Source: a virus
Virus record (IMG/VR): IMGVR_UViG_3300021961_000359
Coordinates: 1 to 32,435 of that record
Strand: one strand, 5' to 3'
Length of the DNA: 32,435 nucleotides
Below the pieces are notes generated by a model that saw only the letters and a list, made by a program, of their open reading frames with translations, did not search any database and was not told where the DNA came from. Both the position numbers and the translations under genes were made by a program. Positions within the stretch are counted from its first letter, which is position 1, and every line of letters begins with the position of its first letter. Positions 15,771 to 23,313 of the stretch are shown one piece after another.

Positions 15771-16036
15771 TTCATTGATTCCTCAAATATTTTTTTATGT
15801 GCTTTGTACCATTCACCCCATGCTTGATTTTTAATCGAACACTCATGATAAAGTGTATAATTTTCTGTGATTGTTTTTGCAACATCACTTAACTTAACGT
15901 CTTTTTCTAGTTTTTTTAAATCTGGGCAAGGCTGTAATAAAACTTCAGGTGCTTCAGGAAATTTTATTTTGACTGGCACTGGCTTCGATGCACACCCAAC
16001 GAGAAATAATGCTGAAAAAATGATTGCAAATTTCAT
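15767..16036 (-). CDS. Rz1-like outer-membrane spanin lipoprotein (candidate)
   Basis: An 89-aa lipoprotein: signal peptide MKFAIIFSALFLVGC with lipobox LVGC (lipidated C15), a proline-rich start of the mature part (KPVPVKIKFPEAPEVLLQPCP), then a helical segment with NYTLYHECSIKNQAWGEWY. It lies immediately downstream of a coiled-coil membrane protein and upstream of the endolysin, the usual place of o-spanins. Unlike lambda Rz1 it is not embedded in the i-spanin gene but overlaps it by four bases. It should act with that partner to fuse inner and outer membranes at lysis. Confidence 0.72.
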   Translation of the reverse strand: MKFAIIFSALFLVGCASKPVPVKIKFPEAPEVLLQPCPDLKKLEKDVKLSDVAKTITENYTLYHECSIKNQAWGEWYKAHKKIFEESMK

Positions 16037-16467
16037 TTTACTTTCTCTGCTGCTTGATTATGAACTTCGATGAAAGGAGGAGGAATTTCACATTTGTTAT
16101 CATACTTGACAACTTCTTTCTCTACGACCTTTACAATATCTTGTCCTCTTTGGCGAACAATTTTTTCTTGTACGACAACTTTTTCAACTATCTTGACAGT
16201 TTCTTTTGCGCCTTGAGCTTCAGCTTCAGCAAGTTTAGCTTCGACTTCTTTTACTTTTGCTTCCCATGCTTCGTTGTTTGCAATTGATCCGGCCATGTAA
16301 ACGCCAATGACCATGAAGACTACCGATACTATTTGTATTGGTGTCTTATAGACGTATAATGCTGGAATTGGTACGAATTTGAGAAGATATGTGACTGCGA
16401 ATCCTATTAAACCCAGTAATAGAATTGCATAGAATATCCAGTTAGGTAACCACTCTAAAATCCACAT
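16033..16467 (-). CDS. Inner-membrane spanin-like protein (candidate)
   Basis: A 144-aa protein with two N-terminal membrane spans (about 11-31 and 43-62), then an alanine/glutamate-rich helix (KVKEVEAKLAEAEAQGAKE) and a valine-heptad coiled coil to about 125. It ends in CEIPPPFIEVHN. The short loop between the spans carries lysines (KFVPIP, YVYKTP) and the N-terminus has none, so the N-out/C-out topology needed for a periplasmic coiled coil is plausible. Typical i-spanins have one span. The pairing with a lipoprotein downstream supports the call, but it is inference. Confidence 0.65.
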   Translation of the reverse strand: MWILEWLPNWIFYAILLLGLIGFAVTYLLKFVPIPALYVYKTPIQIVSVVFMVIGVYMAGSIANNEAWEAKVKEVEAKLAEAEAQGAKETVKIVEKVVVQEKIVRQRGQDIVKVVEKEVVKYDNKCEIPPPFIEVHNQAAEKVK

Positions 16468-16471
16468 TTTA

Positions 16472-16651
16472 TTATGACTTTGGTGGTTTTCTTCTTGCCA
16501 TAGGTTGTACTATGACGGCTTTTTTCCTTTTTAGATGTACGCCAGGTTCACCACCTTTTTCACCTGAACCAGCTATAGCACCTGTCGACACAACATTAAC
16601 AGGTCCTGCGGATCCACCCATATCTTCTCTTAATTTTTTGAAAGTTTTCAT
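16472..16651 (-). CDS. Small basic internal-head-protein candidate, 59 aa
   Basis: A 59-aa frame just too short for common ORF filters. It begins MKTFKKLREDMGGSAG, has a glycine-rich middle (TGAIAGSGEKGGEPGVHLK), and ends in a basic segment (KRKKAVIV, MARRKPPKS). Support for it being real: its ATG overlaps the upstream stop as ATGA, its stop leaves four bases to the next gene, and it fills an otherwise empty 180 bases. The start resembles the T4 capsid-targeting peptide MKTYQEFIAEA, with LRE before an acidic residue as a possible gp21-type cleavage site. I recall similar small proteins in marine T4-like phages. Confidence 0.78.
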   Translation of the reverse strand: MKTFKKLREDMGGSAGPVNVVSTGAIAGSGEKGGEPGVHLKRKKAVIVQPMARRKPPKS

Positions 16652-17034
16652 ATTTTTCTTAGTGTTTCTGCCACGTTCATATCTATGAGTATGTCGGAAG
16701 AAATGATATCTTTACCTCTTATACCTTTCACTTTATCTGGCATGTAGTTTAGATAAATTAAGAAAGTTTTTAAAACATCATAATCCGATTCATCAATTTT
16801 ATAGAATAATATTCTTGTGGCGGCATCTACTCCAAAAACATTATAAAGAAGAATTGTATGATTCAGTATCAATCTCTCTTTGAGAGTTTTGGTCACTTTA
16901 TATCGACGAAATAATCTTTTTAAATATTTAGTACGTTTAAGATCGCTTTCAAATTCACTTAGTATGCAATGTGGCGAGTTATACGCCTTCATTGCGTACA
17001 TTATAATATTGTCATCATTCAAATCTTCGAACAT
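16648..17034 (-). CDS. Conserved T4-like phage protein (DUF7207-like)
   Basis: A 128-aa helical protein beginning MFEDLNDDNIIMYAMKAYNS. The segments CILSEFESDLKRTKYLKRLFRRY and LKERLILNHTILLYNVFG match a family I know from marine T4-like phages, which I believe is DUF7207 (the number is from memory). No catalytic motif is visible. It follows a strong hairpin, has no clear ribosome site in the ten bases before its ATG, and is coupled to the 59-aa gene. Its position between virion genes suggests a late role. Confidence 0.7.
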   Translation of the reverse strand: MFEDLNDDNIIMYAMKAYNSPHCILSEFESDLKRTKYLKRLFRRYKVTKTLKERLILNHTILLYNVFGVDAATRILFYKIDESDYDVLKTFLIYLNYMPDKVKGIRGKDIISSDILIDMNVAETLRKI

Positions 17035-17041
17035 TATTTAG

Positions 17042-17073
17042 AAAGGAGAAGGTCATTTTATACCTTCTCCTTT
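17042..17073. terminator. Perfect 12-bp hairpin, probable terminator
   Basis: A perfect inverted repeat: arms AAAGGAGAAGGT and ACCTTCTCCTTT with an 8-base loop. It lies directly after the stop of the structural gene (17079), with the next ATG at 17034. Read on the minus strand the stem is followed by CTAAATAAT, so the U-tract is weak, though the arm itself ends in UUU. It probably stops or stabilises the abundant structural transcript. The 5' arm carries an SD-like GGAGAAGG that the stem would bury. Confidence 0.7.
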
Positions 17074-17078
17074 ATTTA

Positions 17079-17633
17079 CTATTCTATCACCGGTCCGCTG
17101 CCTGTCATACTACCAGCGGCAACGATTGTTTCATATTGTGTGCGATTTGCTCTTCCACCCATTGTGACCGTGATGGCCACATTACTATTTGTTACTGTAG
17201 TGCTTGGTGTTGTCAGATACAAACCGCTTGTGTTTAAAGTAATTGATGTAATTAATTTTGAACCATTTGTGACTATTCTGGCATTAGCTGTCGTTGAACC
17301 AGTTCCACCACCTGAAAATGTAACAAAAATATTTCCGTCTGGGCTGTATGCATTTGTATTAGCAGAGAGCGATAAAACCGGGCCCATACCCGCTTTTCTT
17401 TCTACCCAACCAGCATGTGCCATTTTACCTGCTGCTGATGTAACTTGTGTATTGGATGCCTCTTGTGTATCGACTCCGTAGACACCGACAGCCATACTAA
17501 AAGCTTGTGCAGTATTTGAGTTTGCGAAAATTACATTAGCATTTGCTCTTGTTGGTGCAAGTTTTAAATCTGCTGGTGTAAAAATTGGTACGCCAGTATT
17601 TGCATCTGTCATTGTCCAAAAAGCTGATGACAT
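17079..17633 (-). CDS. Virion structural protein of marine T4-like type
   Basis: A 184-aa protein rich in Ala, Thr, Gly, Ser and Asn, with a beta-sandwich look. The recognisable stretches are LAPTRANANVIFANSNTAQA, VGVYGVDTQE, HAGWVERKAGMGPVLSLSAN and SPDGNIFVTFSGGGTG. Proteins with these motifs occur in structural modules of marine T4-like phages; I do not know whether they decorate the head or another part. A strong AAGGAGAAG site and a late-like box precede it, and a hairpin follows, which fits high late expression. Its composition differs clearly from the lysine-rich neighbours. Confidence 0.78.
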   Translation of the reverse strand: MSSAFWTMTDANTGVPIFTPADLKLAPTRANANVIFANSNTAQAFSMAVGVYGVDTQEASNTQVTSAAGKMAHAGWVERKAGMGPVLSLSANTNAYSPDGNIFVTFSGGGTGSTTANARIVTNGSKLITSITLNTSGLYLTTPSTTVTNSNVAITVTMGGRANRTQYETIVAAGSMTGSGPVIE

Positions 17634-17663
17634 TTTTTCTTCTCCTTAAAAGAATCTATTTAC

Positions 17664-17671
17664 TATTTATT
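17664..17671 (-). promoter_or_regulatory. T4-late-like promoter box (AATAAATA)
   Basis: On the minus strand AATAAATA (seven of eight to the T4 late consensus) is followed directly by a second similar box GTAAATAG (17656-17663). Both lie in the 36-base gap before the structural gene, 23-38 bases from its ATG, ahead of a strong AAGGAG ribosome site. Context supports a late promoter; the AT-rich background limits confidence. Confidence 0.45.
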
Positions 17672-19736
17672 ATAGATTGGGTTTAGTGCCATTTGCACCG
17701 TTGAGCTTCGTTCTCACAACAGGATCAATTTCGATGGTGTCTCTATCTTTGCCTGTCATTGTTTTACCGCCTTTTAGAATGATCTTTGCATTGGGTCCTT
17801 TTTCACCACCTTTTTCTGATTTTTCCCAATCATATATTGTTTCTTTTTTTAAACCTTTTTTCTTATAAATGGCTTTAATCATTCTCGCTGATTTTGATTT
17901 TTCTTTTGCCATTTTAGATTCCATAGCTTTTACTGAATTGGTGGCTGATAAAGGTGAATCTTCTATACCGTAGATGCCCTCCTTTACTACCTCTTCATTT
18001 TTTACTTCATCTTTTTTATTCATAGAAGCAACGTAATCATCGTGCTGTTTTTTTAACTTTGCACTGAGTTCTTTGTAATATTTTTCTTTATCTTCTAAAG
18101 AAGAACCTGTCATCTTTTTATATCTTGCATTAATGGCTGCATAGCCAAACTTTTTTGCTTCTTCTACAGTTTCTTCGTTTGTTGCTCTCCAACCACCACC
18201 TTTAGATTTGTACCATTTAGAAGCCCAGCCATTTGCATATGCAGAAGGGTAAACGTCAAATTTTGATCTTGCTAATGATTTTGCTCTTGCCCAAAGTTTT
18301 GGATTTGTTGGCTTGTTCTTTTCATCAATCTGTTCAACTTCTTCGTTTTTAGGTACACAATCTGGTACCATTTTATTACCTTTTTTCTTCATACCAACTT
18401 GTTTATGTGTGTCCCAACAAGCTTCATCAACAACTTCTTCGTTTTTAGGTTTTTTGCCTGCTTTTTTCATTGCTATAGCTATTGCAGCCTGTTGTGCCCA
18501 GGTTGCCGCTTCACCAAGTTTACCTTTTCCAAAATTTGAAACATTAACTGGCTTTCCACCTTTACCTGGTCTATCTGCAACAGGATCATGCTTTCGTTTT
18601 GCTGCAACGGCGGCTGCTCTTTCTTTTTTGGATAGCTTTGCACGTTTTTCGTTTGACATACATTTAGGTTTTGGTTCACCTGGTTCACGGGCGCAGGGAC
18701 CGATGGCTTCACCTTTGCTGTTGATTCTTTTCCAACCACCTTCAGGATCAGTTTTACTGAACCATTTTCTTAAATCTTCTCTTGTTATATGTGCATCTGC
18801 ATCTTGATTATCAGGTTGCTTTTTTAATTCATCAATTTGTTCAACTTGTTCTTTTACTTTTTTAATACTAACAATTTGTTCGTAATGATCCATAGTGAGA
18901 ACACCTTCATGTCGAAGGTTAATTAAGTTCTCGACAATTCTATGTAGATCCATATCCGTCTTTGCATCTTCTCTAGCATATTCGACAATACGAATCATTA
19001 AAGGAATATCTAAAGTAACGGTATCTTTTTCGTCAACAGCCTCTTTGACTGGCTTCTTTTCTTCGTTCCAATCATCACCACGCTCGCCCATTCCTGAAGT
19101 TTCAGCTTTCATTCTTCTGTGCTTGAACAACTTATATTCACTTGAATGTGAATATTTGTTTTTCTGATTTCCATTCATCGATAGAGGATTCAAACCTTTT
19201 GCTTTGATATAAGACATTAGTGTGCCAGTTCCAGCTTCATTAACGGTTTCTTCCGCCACACCTTGCTTTTTTAAAATAGCAAGTGCGTCTTTTTGCATTT
19301 GTTTTACACTAATTTGCTTGGCTGGGATTTCTTTACCTTTAAAATAGTCGGAACCCTTTTTGTCTCTTGAACCATAGGTACTATGGCTTATTTTATCATC
19401 ACGACCAGGACTGGGTTGACTCTTATCCATTTCATCAATTTGTTCAACTTCTTCTTTTTGCTGCTGAATCAGTTTGACATGATCTCTTGCAAACTTTTTA
19501 AATTTATCTGTTCGTGCAAGATTCAGACGATCATTGAGTGAAATGGTTCTGGGGTCACGACCCATTGCTTTAATATATTTCCAAAGCACTTGTGTGTTGA
19601 CCTCATCCAAAGGAGCATGCTTTTTGGACCATGGCTCCATTGGATCAGTGTCTCCATTTGCCAGTTTTCCCATGACAGATTCTTTTTTAGCTTTTTTGAG
19701 TGCTTCTAAGAAAATCTGCTTTTTACGTTCACTCAT
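17670..19736 (-). CDS. Modular head protein with EEVEQIDE linkers, 688 aa
   Basis: A string of small lysine-rich modules joined by near-identical acidic linkers: EEVEQIDE at 95-102, EQVEQIDE at 296-303 and EEVEQIDE at 465-472. Looser forms lie near 162-168, 229-236, 432-439, 520-526 and 579-586. Two modules are paralogous (LWKYIKAMGRDP near 51-62 and LMSYIKAKGLNP near 173-184). Others are a helical unit (about 243-293), a Cys module (REDLRKWFSKTDPEGGWKR, CAREPGEPKPKC) and a DUF5872-like unit (LWARAKSLARSKFDVYPSAY, 481-500). The IDE of the linkers fits the T4 gp21 protease rule (I/L-x-E). Related proteins occur in marine T4-like phages. The likely role is an internal, DNA-associated head protein cut during maturation. 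Confidence 0.75.
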   Translation of the reverse strand: MSERKKQIFLEALKKAKKESVMGKLANGDTDPMEPWSKKHAPLDEVNTQVLWKYIKAMGRDPRTISLNDRLNLARTDKFKKFARDHVKLIQQQKEEVEQIDEMDKSQPSPGRDDKISHSTYGSRDKKGSDYFKGKEIPAKQISVKQMQKDALAILKKQGVAEETVNEAGTGTLMSYIKAKGLNPLSMNGNQKNKYSHSSEYKLFKHRRMKAETSGMGERGDDWNEEKKPVKEAVDEKDTVTLDIPLMIRIVEYAREDAKTDMDLHRIVENLINLRHEGVLTMDHYEQIVSIKKVKEQVEQIDELKKQPDNQDADAHITREDLRKWFSKTDPEGGWKRINSKGEAIGPCAREPGEPKPKCMSNEKRAKLSKKERAAAVAAKRKHDPVADRPGKGGKPVNVSNFGKGKLGEAATWAQQAAIAIAMKKAGKKPKNEEVVDEACWDTHKQVGMKKKGNKMVPDCVPKNEEVEQIDEKNKPTNPKLWARAKSLARSKFDVYPSAYANGWASKWYKSKGGGWRATNEETVEEAKKFGYAAINARYKKMTGSSLEDKEKYYKELSAKLKKQHDDYVASMNKKDEVKNEEVVKEGIYGIEDSPLSATNSVKAMESKMAKEKSKSARMIKAIYKKKGLKKETIYDWEKSEKGGEKGPNAKIILKGGKTMTGKDRDTIEIDPVVRTKLNGANGTKPNL

Positions 19737-19745
19737 GGTAAATCC

Positions 19746-20702
19746 TTATTTTCGTTCTTTTGCGGCTTTAGTTGCAGTTGCATACATAACCGATTTTGCT
19801 CTTTCACCATAACGAGATTTAAAACCTGCTAAACTTTTTTTCATGCCCTTGACAATACGCTCTTTCTCTGCTGTTTCTGGTTTGGTTAATGTACGTTCAT
19901 CAATTTGTTTCGTTTCTTCTTTGACATTGCCTGGCACATCCATCATAACCTTTTTCGATAAATTTGGATTGCTAGAACTTTTTTCACGACCTCTTAAAGT
20001 ATCAGTAACAGTTTTGTTAGGATCAACTTCTTCCTTTTCTACCTGTTTTGCACTTTGAGCTGAGCCTTTCACAAGTCTACCTTTTGCTTGAACAGCGGCT
20101 AATCGTGCAGCTTTATCACTATAACCAGGCATCAAACTTGTCATTGGAACTTTACCTTCAGGCGCTTTACGCTCATTTTCGGGATTATCGTAACCTTTAC
20201 CTTGAACTCTTTTACCATATGTTTCAGGTTTTTTTGCAGTAGCACCTTTTCGGCCAATTCCATAAGATGCTTTAAAACCTGGTTCTTTGGCTTCATCAAC
20301 TTGTTCTGTTTCTTCTTTCTTTAGTCCTTTATCTGGAGCCGCAGGTTTAGATGGTTGTGTTGCAGTTGGTGTTTTTGTAGGGCTCGTGCCAGTTCCATAT
20401 CGATCAGGGCTGGGTTTGGAAGTTCCATATCGCCCGATACGGTGCATTCGACTAAAGGGTCTACCTTCCGACAATTCCTCAGTTTCCTTATCATTCTGAT
20501 CCACTTGTTCTTTTTTCATGGCTTTCTTTTCGCCACGGAGAATTGCAAAGTCTTGTGCGTCGATTTTATTATTTTTATTTTTATCGATTTTGTGCTGCCC
20601 ACCTTTCAATTCTTCCATTTTAGCTTTTGTGTCAGCTTCAATAATCGTTTTGATAAGGTTTGCAATAGAATCCATTTTGGCAAATTTATTATTCGTAAAC
20701 AT
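19746..20702 (-). CDS. Modular head protein with EF-hand-like loop, 318 aa
   Basis: A companion of the 688-aa protein. Residues 11-23 end in IIEAD (IIE followed by A, a possible protease site). Residues 40-52 form an EF-hand-like calcium loop (D40-K-N-K-N-N-K-I-D-A-Q-D-F). Linkers of the same family recur: KEQVDQND (64-71), EETEQVDEA (130-138), EKEEVDPN (222-229) and EETKQIDE (262-269). Between them are Gly/Pro/Lys-rich stretches with RYGTSKPSPDRYGTGTSP. The C-terminal 40 residues (MKKSLAGFKSRYGERAKSV, then MYATATK) form a basic helix known from many marine phage virion proteins. GAGGT lies eight bases before the ATG. Confidence 0.75.
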   Translation of the reverse strand: MFTNNKFAKMDSIANLIKTIIEADTKAKMEELKGGQHKIDKNKNNKIDAQDFAILRGEKKAMKKEQVDQNDKETEELSEGRPFSRMHRIGRYGTSKPSPDRYGTGTSPTKTPTATQPSKPAAPDKGLKKEETEQVDEAKEPGFKASYGIGRKGATAKKPETYGKRVQGKGYDNPENERKAPEGKVPMTSLMPGYSDKAARLAAVQAKGRLVKGSAQSAKQVEKEEVDPNKTVTDTLRGREKSSSNPNLSKKVMMDVPGNVKEETKQIDERTLTKPETAEKERIVKGMKKSLAGFKSRYGERAKSVMYATATKAAKERK

Positions 20703-20705
20703 TTT

Positions 20706-21125
20706 TTATACCTCTGTCGTTTCTTTTAAAAATTTTTCCCATTCTGGTAAATCGGAACTGGCGTAAAGATATTGAGCAGCAAATTCTAAAAGCATTGGAT
20801 CATCTCTAAAATGACCTAAACCTCTGTTACAGTGGTTACACAACATACCCCTAACTTTACCTGTTTTATGGTCGTGATCTACAACTAACTTTTCTACATT
20901 ACCACATATTACGCATTCTTTAACTTCTGTTATTAGACTTTTTAATGTATCATCATCTATTGATTCTCTATAATTACCTCTTCTAGTTTCCGATCTATAT
21001 GTTGCTCTACATTTTCTACACCAACTATCGAAACCACTTTTAGTTTTGTTATGAGGTGGAAAATGCTCTTTATCTAAAGGTTTTTCCTGTTTACATTTTG
21101 TACATTGTTTATTTAACAATTCCAT
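20706..21125 (-). CDS. Endonuclease VII-like HNH nuclease
   Basis: A 139-aa protein. The core is CVICG ... [17 protein letters not shown] ... [12 protein letters not shown], the treble-clef HNH site of T4 endonuclease VII, with four cysteines as zinc ligands. The N-terminal third adds a second zinc-binding unit ([17 protein letters not shown]) absent from T4 gp49, and the long C-terminal dimer part of gp49 is missing. It may therefore be a homing-type or restriction-type relative rather than the true gp49 junction resolvase. It interrupts a run of internal head protein genes and overlaps the upstream gene by 13 bases. Confidence 0.85.
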   Translation of the reverse strand: MELLNKQCTKCKQEKPLDKEHFPPHNKTKSGFDSWCRKCRATYRSETRRGNYRESIDDDTLKSLITEVKECVICGNVEKLVVDHDHKTGKVRGMLCNHCNRGLGHFRDDPMLLEFAAQYLYASSDLPEWEKFLKETTEV

Positions 21126-21424
21126 TTCCTTAAAGACAATGCTTTTCTTGTCGGTCTACCTTTCTCATCTTTCATGGGACCAGGCATTCCTCCCATCCTG
21201 GCACAAAATGATTTGCGTCTTTTTGCAGCCTTTGACCCTGGTTTCAACTTTGATGGTTTTGTGGTAACTGCCATCGAAAGTTTTGAGCCTGGATTTTCTC
21301 GTCTATATGAAGCAATACCCTTTTTATTTAAGCCACCAGACTCTGATTTTCCTTCTTTTCTTTGCCAAGCCGGTGTAGCTTCTTCTAGACATTCTTCATT
21401 TATAAATTGTTTGAAACTTTTCAT
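21113..21424 (-). CDS. DUF6321-like basic head protein, 103 aa
   Basis: It begins [20 protein letters not shown]. The first ten residues align with the T4 internal-protein signal MKTYQEFIAE, with INE before E at the same cleavage position. The rest is strongly basic and matches a family I know as DUF6321 from phages and giant viruses: [39 protein letters not shown] and the conserved end SLRKWNC. A packaged DNA-binding protein is a reasonable inference. Its ATG overlaps the upstream stop as ATGA, with AAGAAG before it. Confidence 0.8.
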   Translation of the reverse strand: MKSFKQFINEECLEEATPAWQRKEGKSESGGLNKKGIASYRRENPGSKLSMAVTTKPSKLKPGSKAAKRRKSFCARMGGMPGPMKDEKGRPTRKALSLRKWNC

Positions 21425-23313
21425 TTTTTCTTCTTTTTAGTTGGATTCGTTTCAATTTTATTTAATGTTTCTATGGGCTCTTTATTAGAAGGTCCATGTG
21501 CTGTGCCGGTTACTCCCATATCCACGCTCGGAGAATCTATTGCTTCTTTTCTAAAATTTTTGAACGATTTGCGTGTTACCTCTGCGGCACTGGTATATTT
21601 ATTTTCTTTTTGTTCTCTATATGTCACCATTCCCAAACCTGACATTGGATAAACTGTACCGGAACCTCTTGTATCATATTCTGGTGAGGTCCCAGGAGCT
21701 TTCATCACTTTACCTGCTTCGGAGTTGTTCGTTTTTTGTTTTTTTGCCCTGATTTTGTCGGCGTCTTGTTGGAACCTGGTTTCTTTGGCTTCTGGCTTTC
21801 TTTCGATGGTTGGAGAGGTTCCTTCAACGTAGGTTCTGAAGATGTAACTACTGTTGGAGGCAACGTCTCCGTCGGTAACGGAGTCGACTCTACCTTGTTT
21901 TCTGGTAAGCTGACAACTGGGGCAGATGTTGTCAAGTATGCGTTGGCCTTTCTTTCCTGATTGTTTACCAAAGAGTCTAGAGGATGCTTTTCCTCCTTTG
22001 GTGCAGGAGCAGGTTTGTTCTTTGGTAATAGAAGCATTGCGATTTGTTTTATTTTTTGAAACATAGTTTCCTCCAATTATGGCTTGTTCAAATAAATTAT
22101 CAATGGTTATTTTTTTATTTCTAACGAGCCATCCTTTAGAAATTTCATTTTCGATTTCAATATCAAAAAACCAGTTGATCATTTCATAAATGATTGTTAA
22201 ATCTTCTTCTTTATCTGCTTTTTCCAGTTCGGTAGCTTCATTCAAGTTAACTGAATTATCAAACTCCAAATATTTTGTGAAATTTTCTTTGAAAAATTCT
22301 GAAACGATTTGTGTCTTTTTCCATCTCTCGTATCTAACAGATTCTTCTAAAATTCTGGTGTGACTTTCATTTCTTCTTTTGGAAGAATCGTTGGAAGTGT
22401 TGACAAAAATCATCATCGTCTCGTAACCTAACTCTTCTAATTCTTTTTTTATTTCTAAAATAACGAACTGATCATTTGTTGTACCGTTGATTATTAGAGG
22501 GCTTCTATTTCTTATTGCCTCACGACGAGAATCGTTTGAATATTCATATAACTTGTGCTTGTCATTTAATATGTTTATTGCTAAATTTGTGTTAATTTCA
22601 ACGGCTCTTTGGTGTGGTACACACTCCCTAATGATAATATCTTTACCAGAACCTGGACCTCCAGCAACAAATATGGCTTTAAATAAACCATGGTTCACAT
22701 TTTCATGAATTCCCATTCCAGTTCTAACGTCACGAAATAATTCTCTAGCATGTTTTTCGGGAACATGAGCAGGAACGCCTTGCTTAAAAGAATTAAAATC
22801 GTTATTTTTTGCATGTTCACGCATTTTAGATGCAGACATTCCCTCCACACCCTCTGCATCCGGATCTCTTTGCCCAGCCGATTTAACTTCTATTTTCTTA
22901 AAATTAAACAATGCTCCTGGGTGAGTACCATTATATTGATGCAGTTTTTTTTCAAATTCATCAACACGGTCTGAACCAGCAACCATGATTAAATGGTCAT
23001 GCTCAGAATGGTAAAGTTTAGATGCATGTTGTAAAAACGTAGGTGATTCTTTACTTGAAGAATATATGTTAGTATTAGGAAAAAATCTTTTAGCGTGTTT
23101 TACTTTTTTCACCACATCTAAAGGATTCTTTTTCGAATCTGTTGAATGTGAAATTATTACATGATGAGGCGCATTGTAATCTTGAGCAATTTTTTTAACA
23201 TGATTTACAAGTTGTTCATGCCCAACGGTAGGAGGATTCATTCTACCGAAAGCCATGACAACAGGTCTTTCAGTTCTTTCGTTTTCTTCTACTTTTTCTA
23301 GAAAAGTTTTCAT
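21421..23313 (-). CDS. Nucleotidyltransferase-kinase, packaged-protein candidate
   Basis: A 630-aa multidomain protein. (1) A CTS-like start MKTFLEKVEE. (2) A cytidylyltransferase-fold domain, about 17-200, with T29-V-G-H32 after GRMNPP and an ISSTxxR-like SASKMR (160-165). (3) A P-loop kinase-like domain, about 210-350, with GGPGSGKD (218-225), where Asp replaces the usual Ser/Thr. (4) LNEA near 357-360, a possible gp21-type cut site. (5) A C-terminal region with a zinc-knuckle candidate (CSC 435-437, CPSC 464-467) and a conserved VYPMSGLGMVTYRE segment. The order resembles NadR/NMNAT-kinase fusions, but the substrate is unknown. Relatives occur in marine T4-like phages. Confidence 0.8.
   Translation of the reverse strand: MKTFLEKVEENERTERPVVMAFGRMNPPTVGHEQLVNHVKKIAQDYNAPHHVIISHSTDSKKNPLDVVKKVKHAKRFFPNTNIYSSSKESPTFLQHASKLYHSEHDHLIMVAGSDRVDEFEKKLHQYNGTHPGALFNFKKIEVKSAGQRDPDAEGVEGMSASKMREHAKNNDFNSFKQGVPAHVPEKHARELFRDVRTGMGIHENVNHGLFKAIFVAGGPGSGKDIIIRECVPHQRAVEINTNLAINILNDKHKLYEYSNDSRREAIRNRSPLIINGTTNDQFVILEIKKELEELGYETMMIFVNTSNDSSKRRNESHTRILEESVRYERWKKTQIVSEFFKENFTKYLEFDNSVNLNEATELEKADKEEDLTIIYEMINWFFDIEIENEISKGWLVRNKKITIDNLFEQAIIGGNYVSKNKTNRNASITKEQTCSCTKGGKASSRLFGKQSGKKGQRILDNICPSCQLTRKQGRVDSVTDGDVASNSSYIFRTYVEGTSPTIERKPEAKETRFQQDADKIRAKKQKTNNSEAGKVMKAPGTSPEYDTRGSGTVYPMSGLGMVTYREQKENKYTSAAEVTRKSFKNFRKEAIDSPSVDMGVTGTAHGPSNKEPIETLNKIETNPTKKKKK

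Noticed and set aside
17670-20702. EEVEQIDE repeats as a CRISPR-like or DNA repeat array
   Set aside because: The repeats are at the protein level, irregularly spaced and vary in their codons, so no DNA-level array is present.
21421-21436. Lysine run at the end of the 630-aa gene as a slippery frameshift site
   Set aside because: The A-rich run overlaps the stop and the next start (ATGA) and doubles as the ribosome site; both proteins are complete without a shift.
21705-22076. 123-aa proline/lysine-rich frame on the minus strand inside the 630-aa gene
   Set aside because: It looks protein-like, but the 630-aa frame through the same bases keeps conserved phage segments (CPSCQLTRK, VYPMSGLGMVTYRE), so that frame is the coding one. 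A nested gene would need its own ribosome site, which I do not see.
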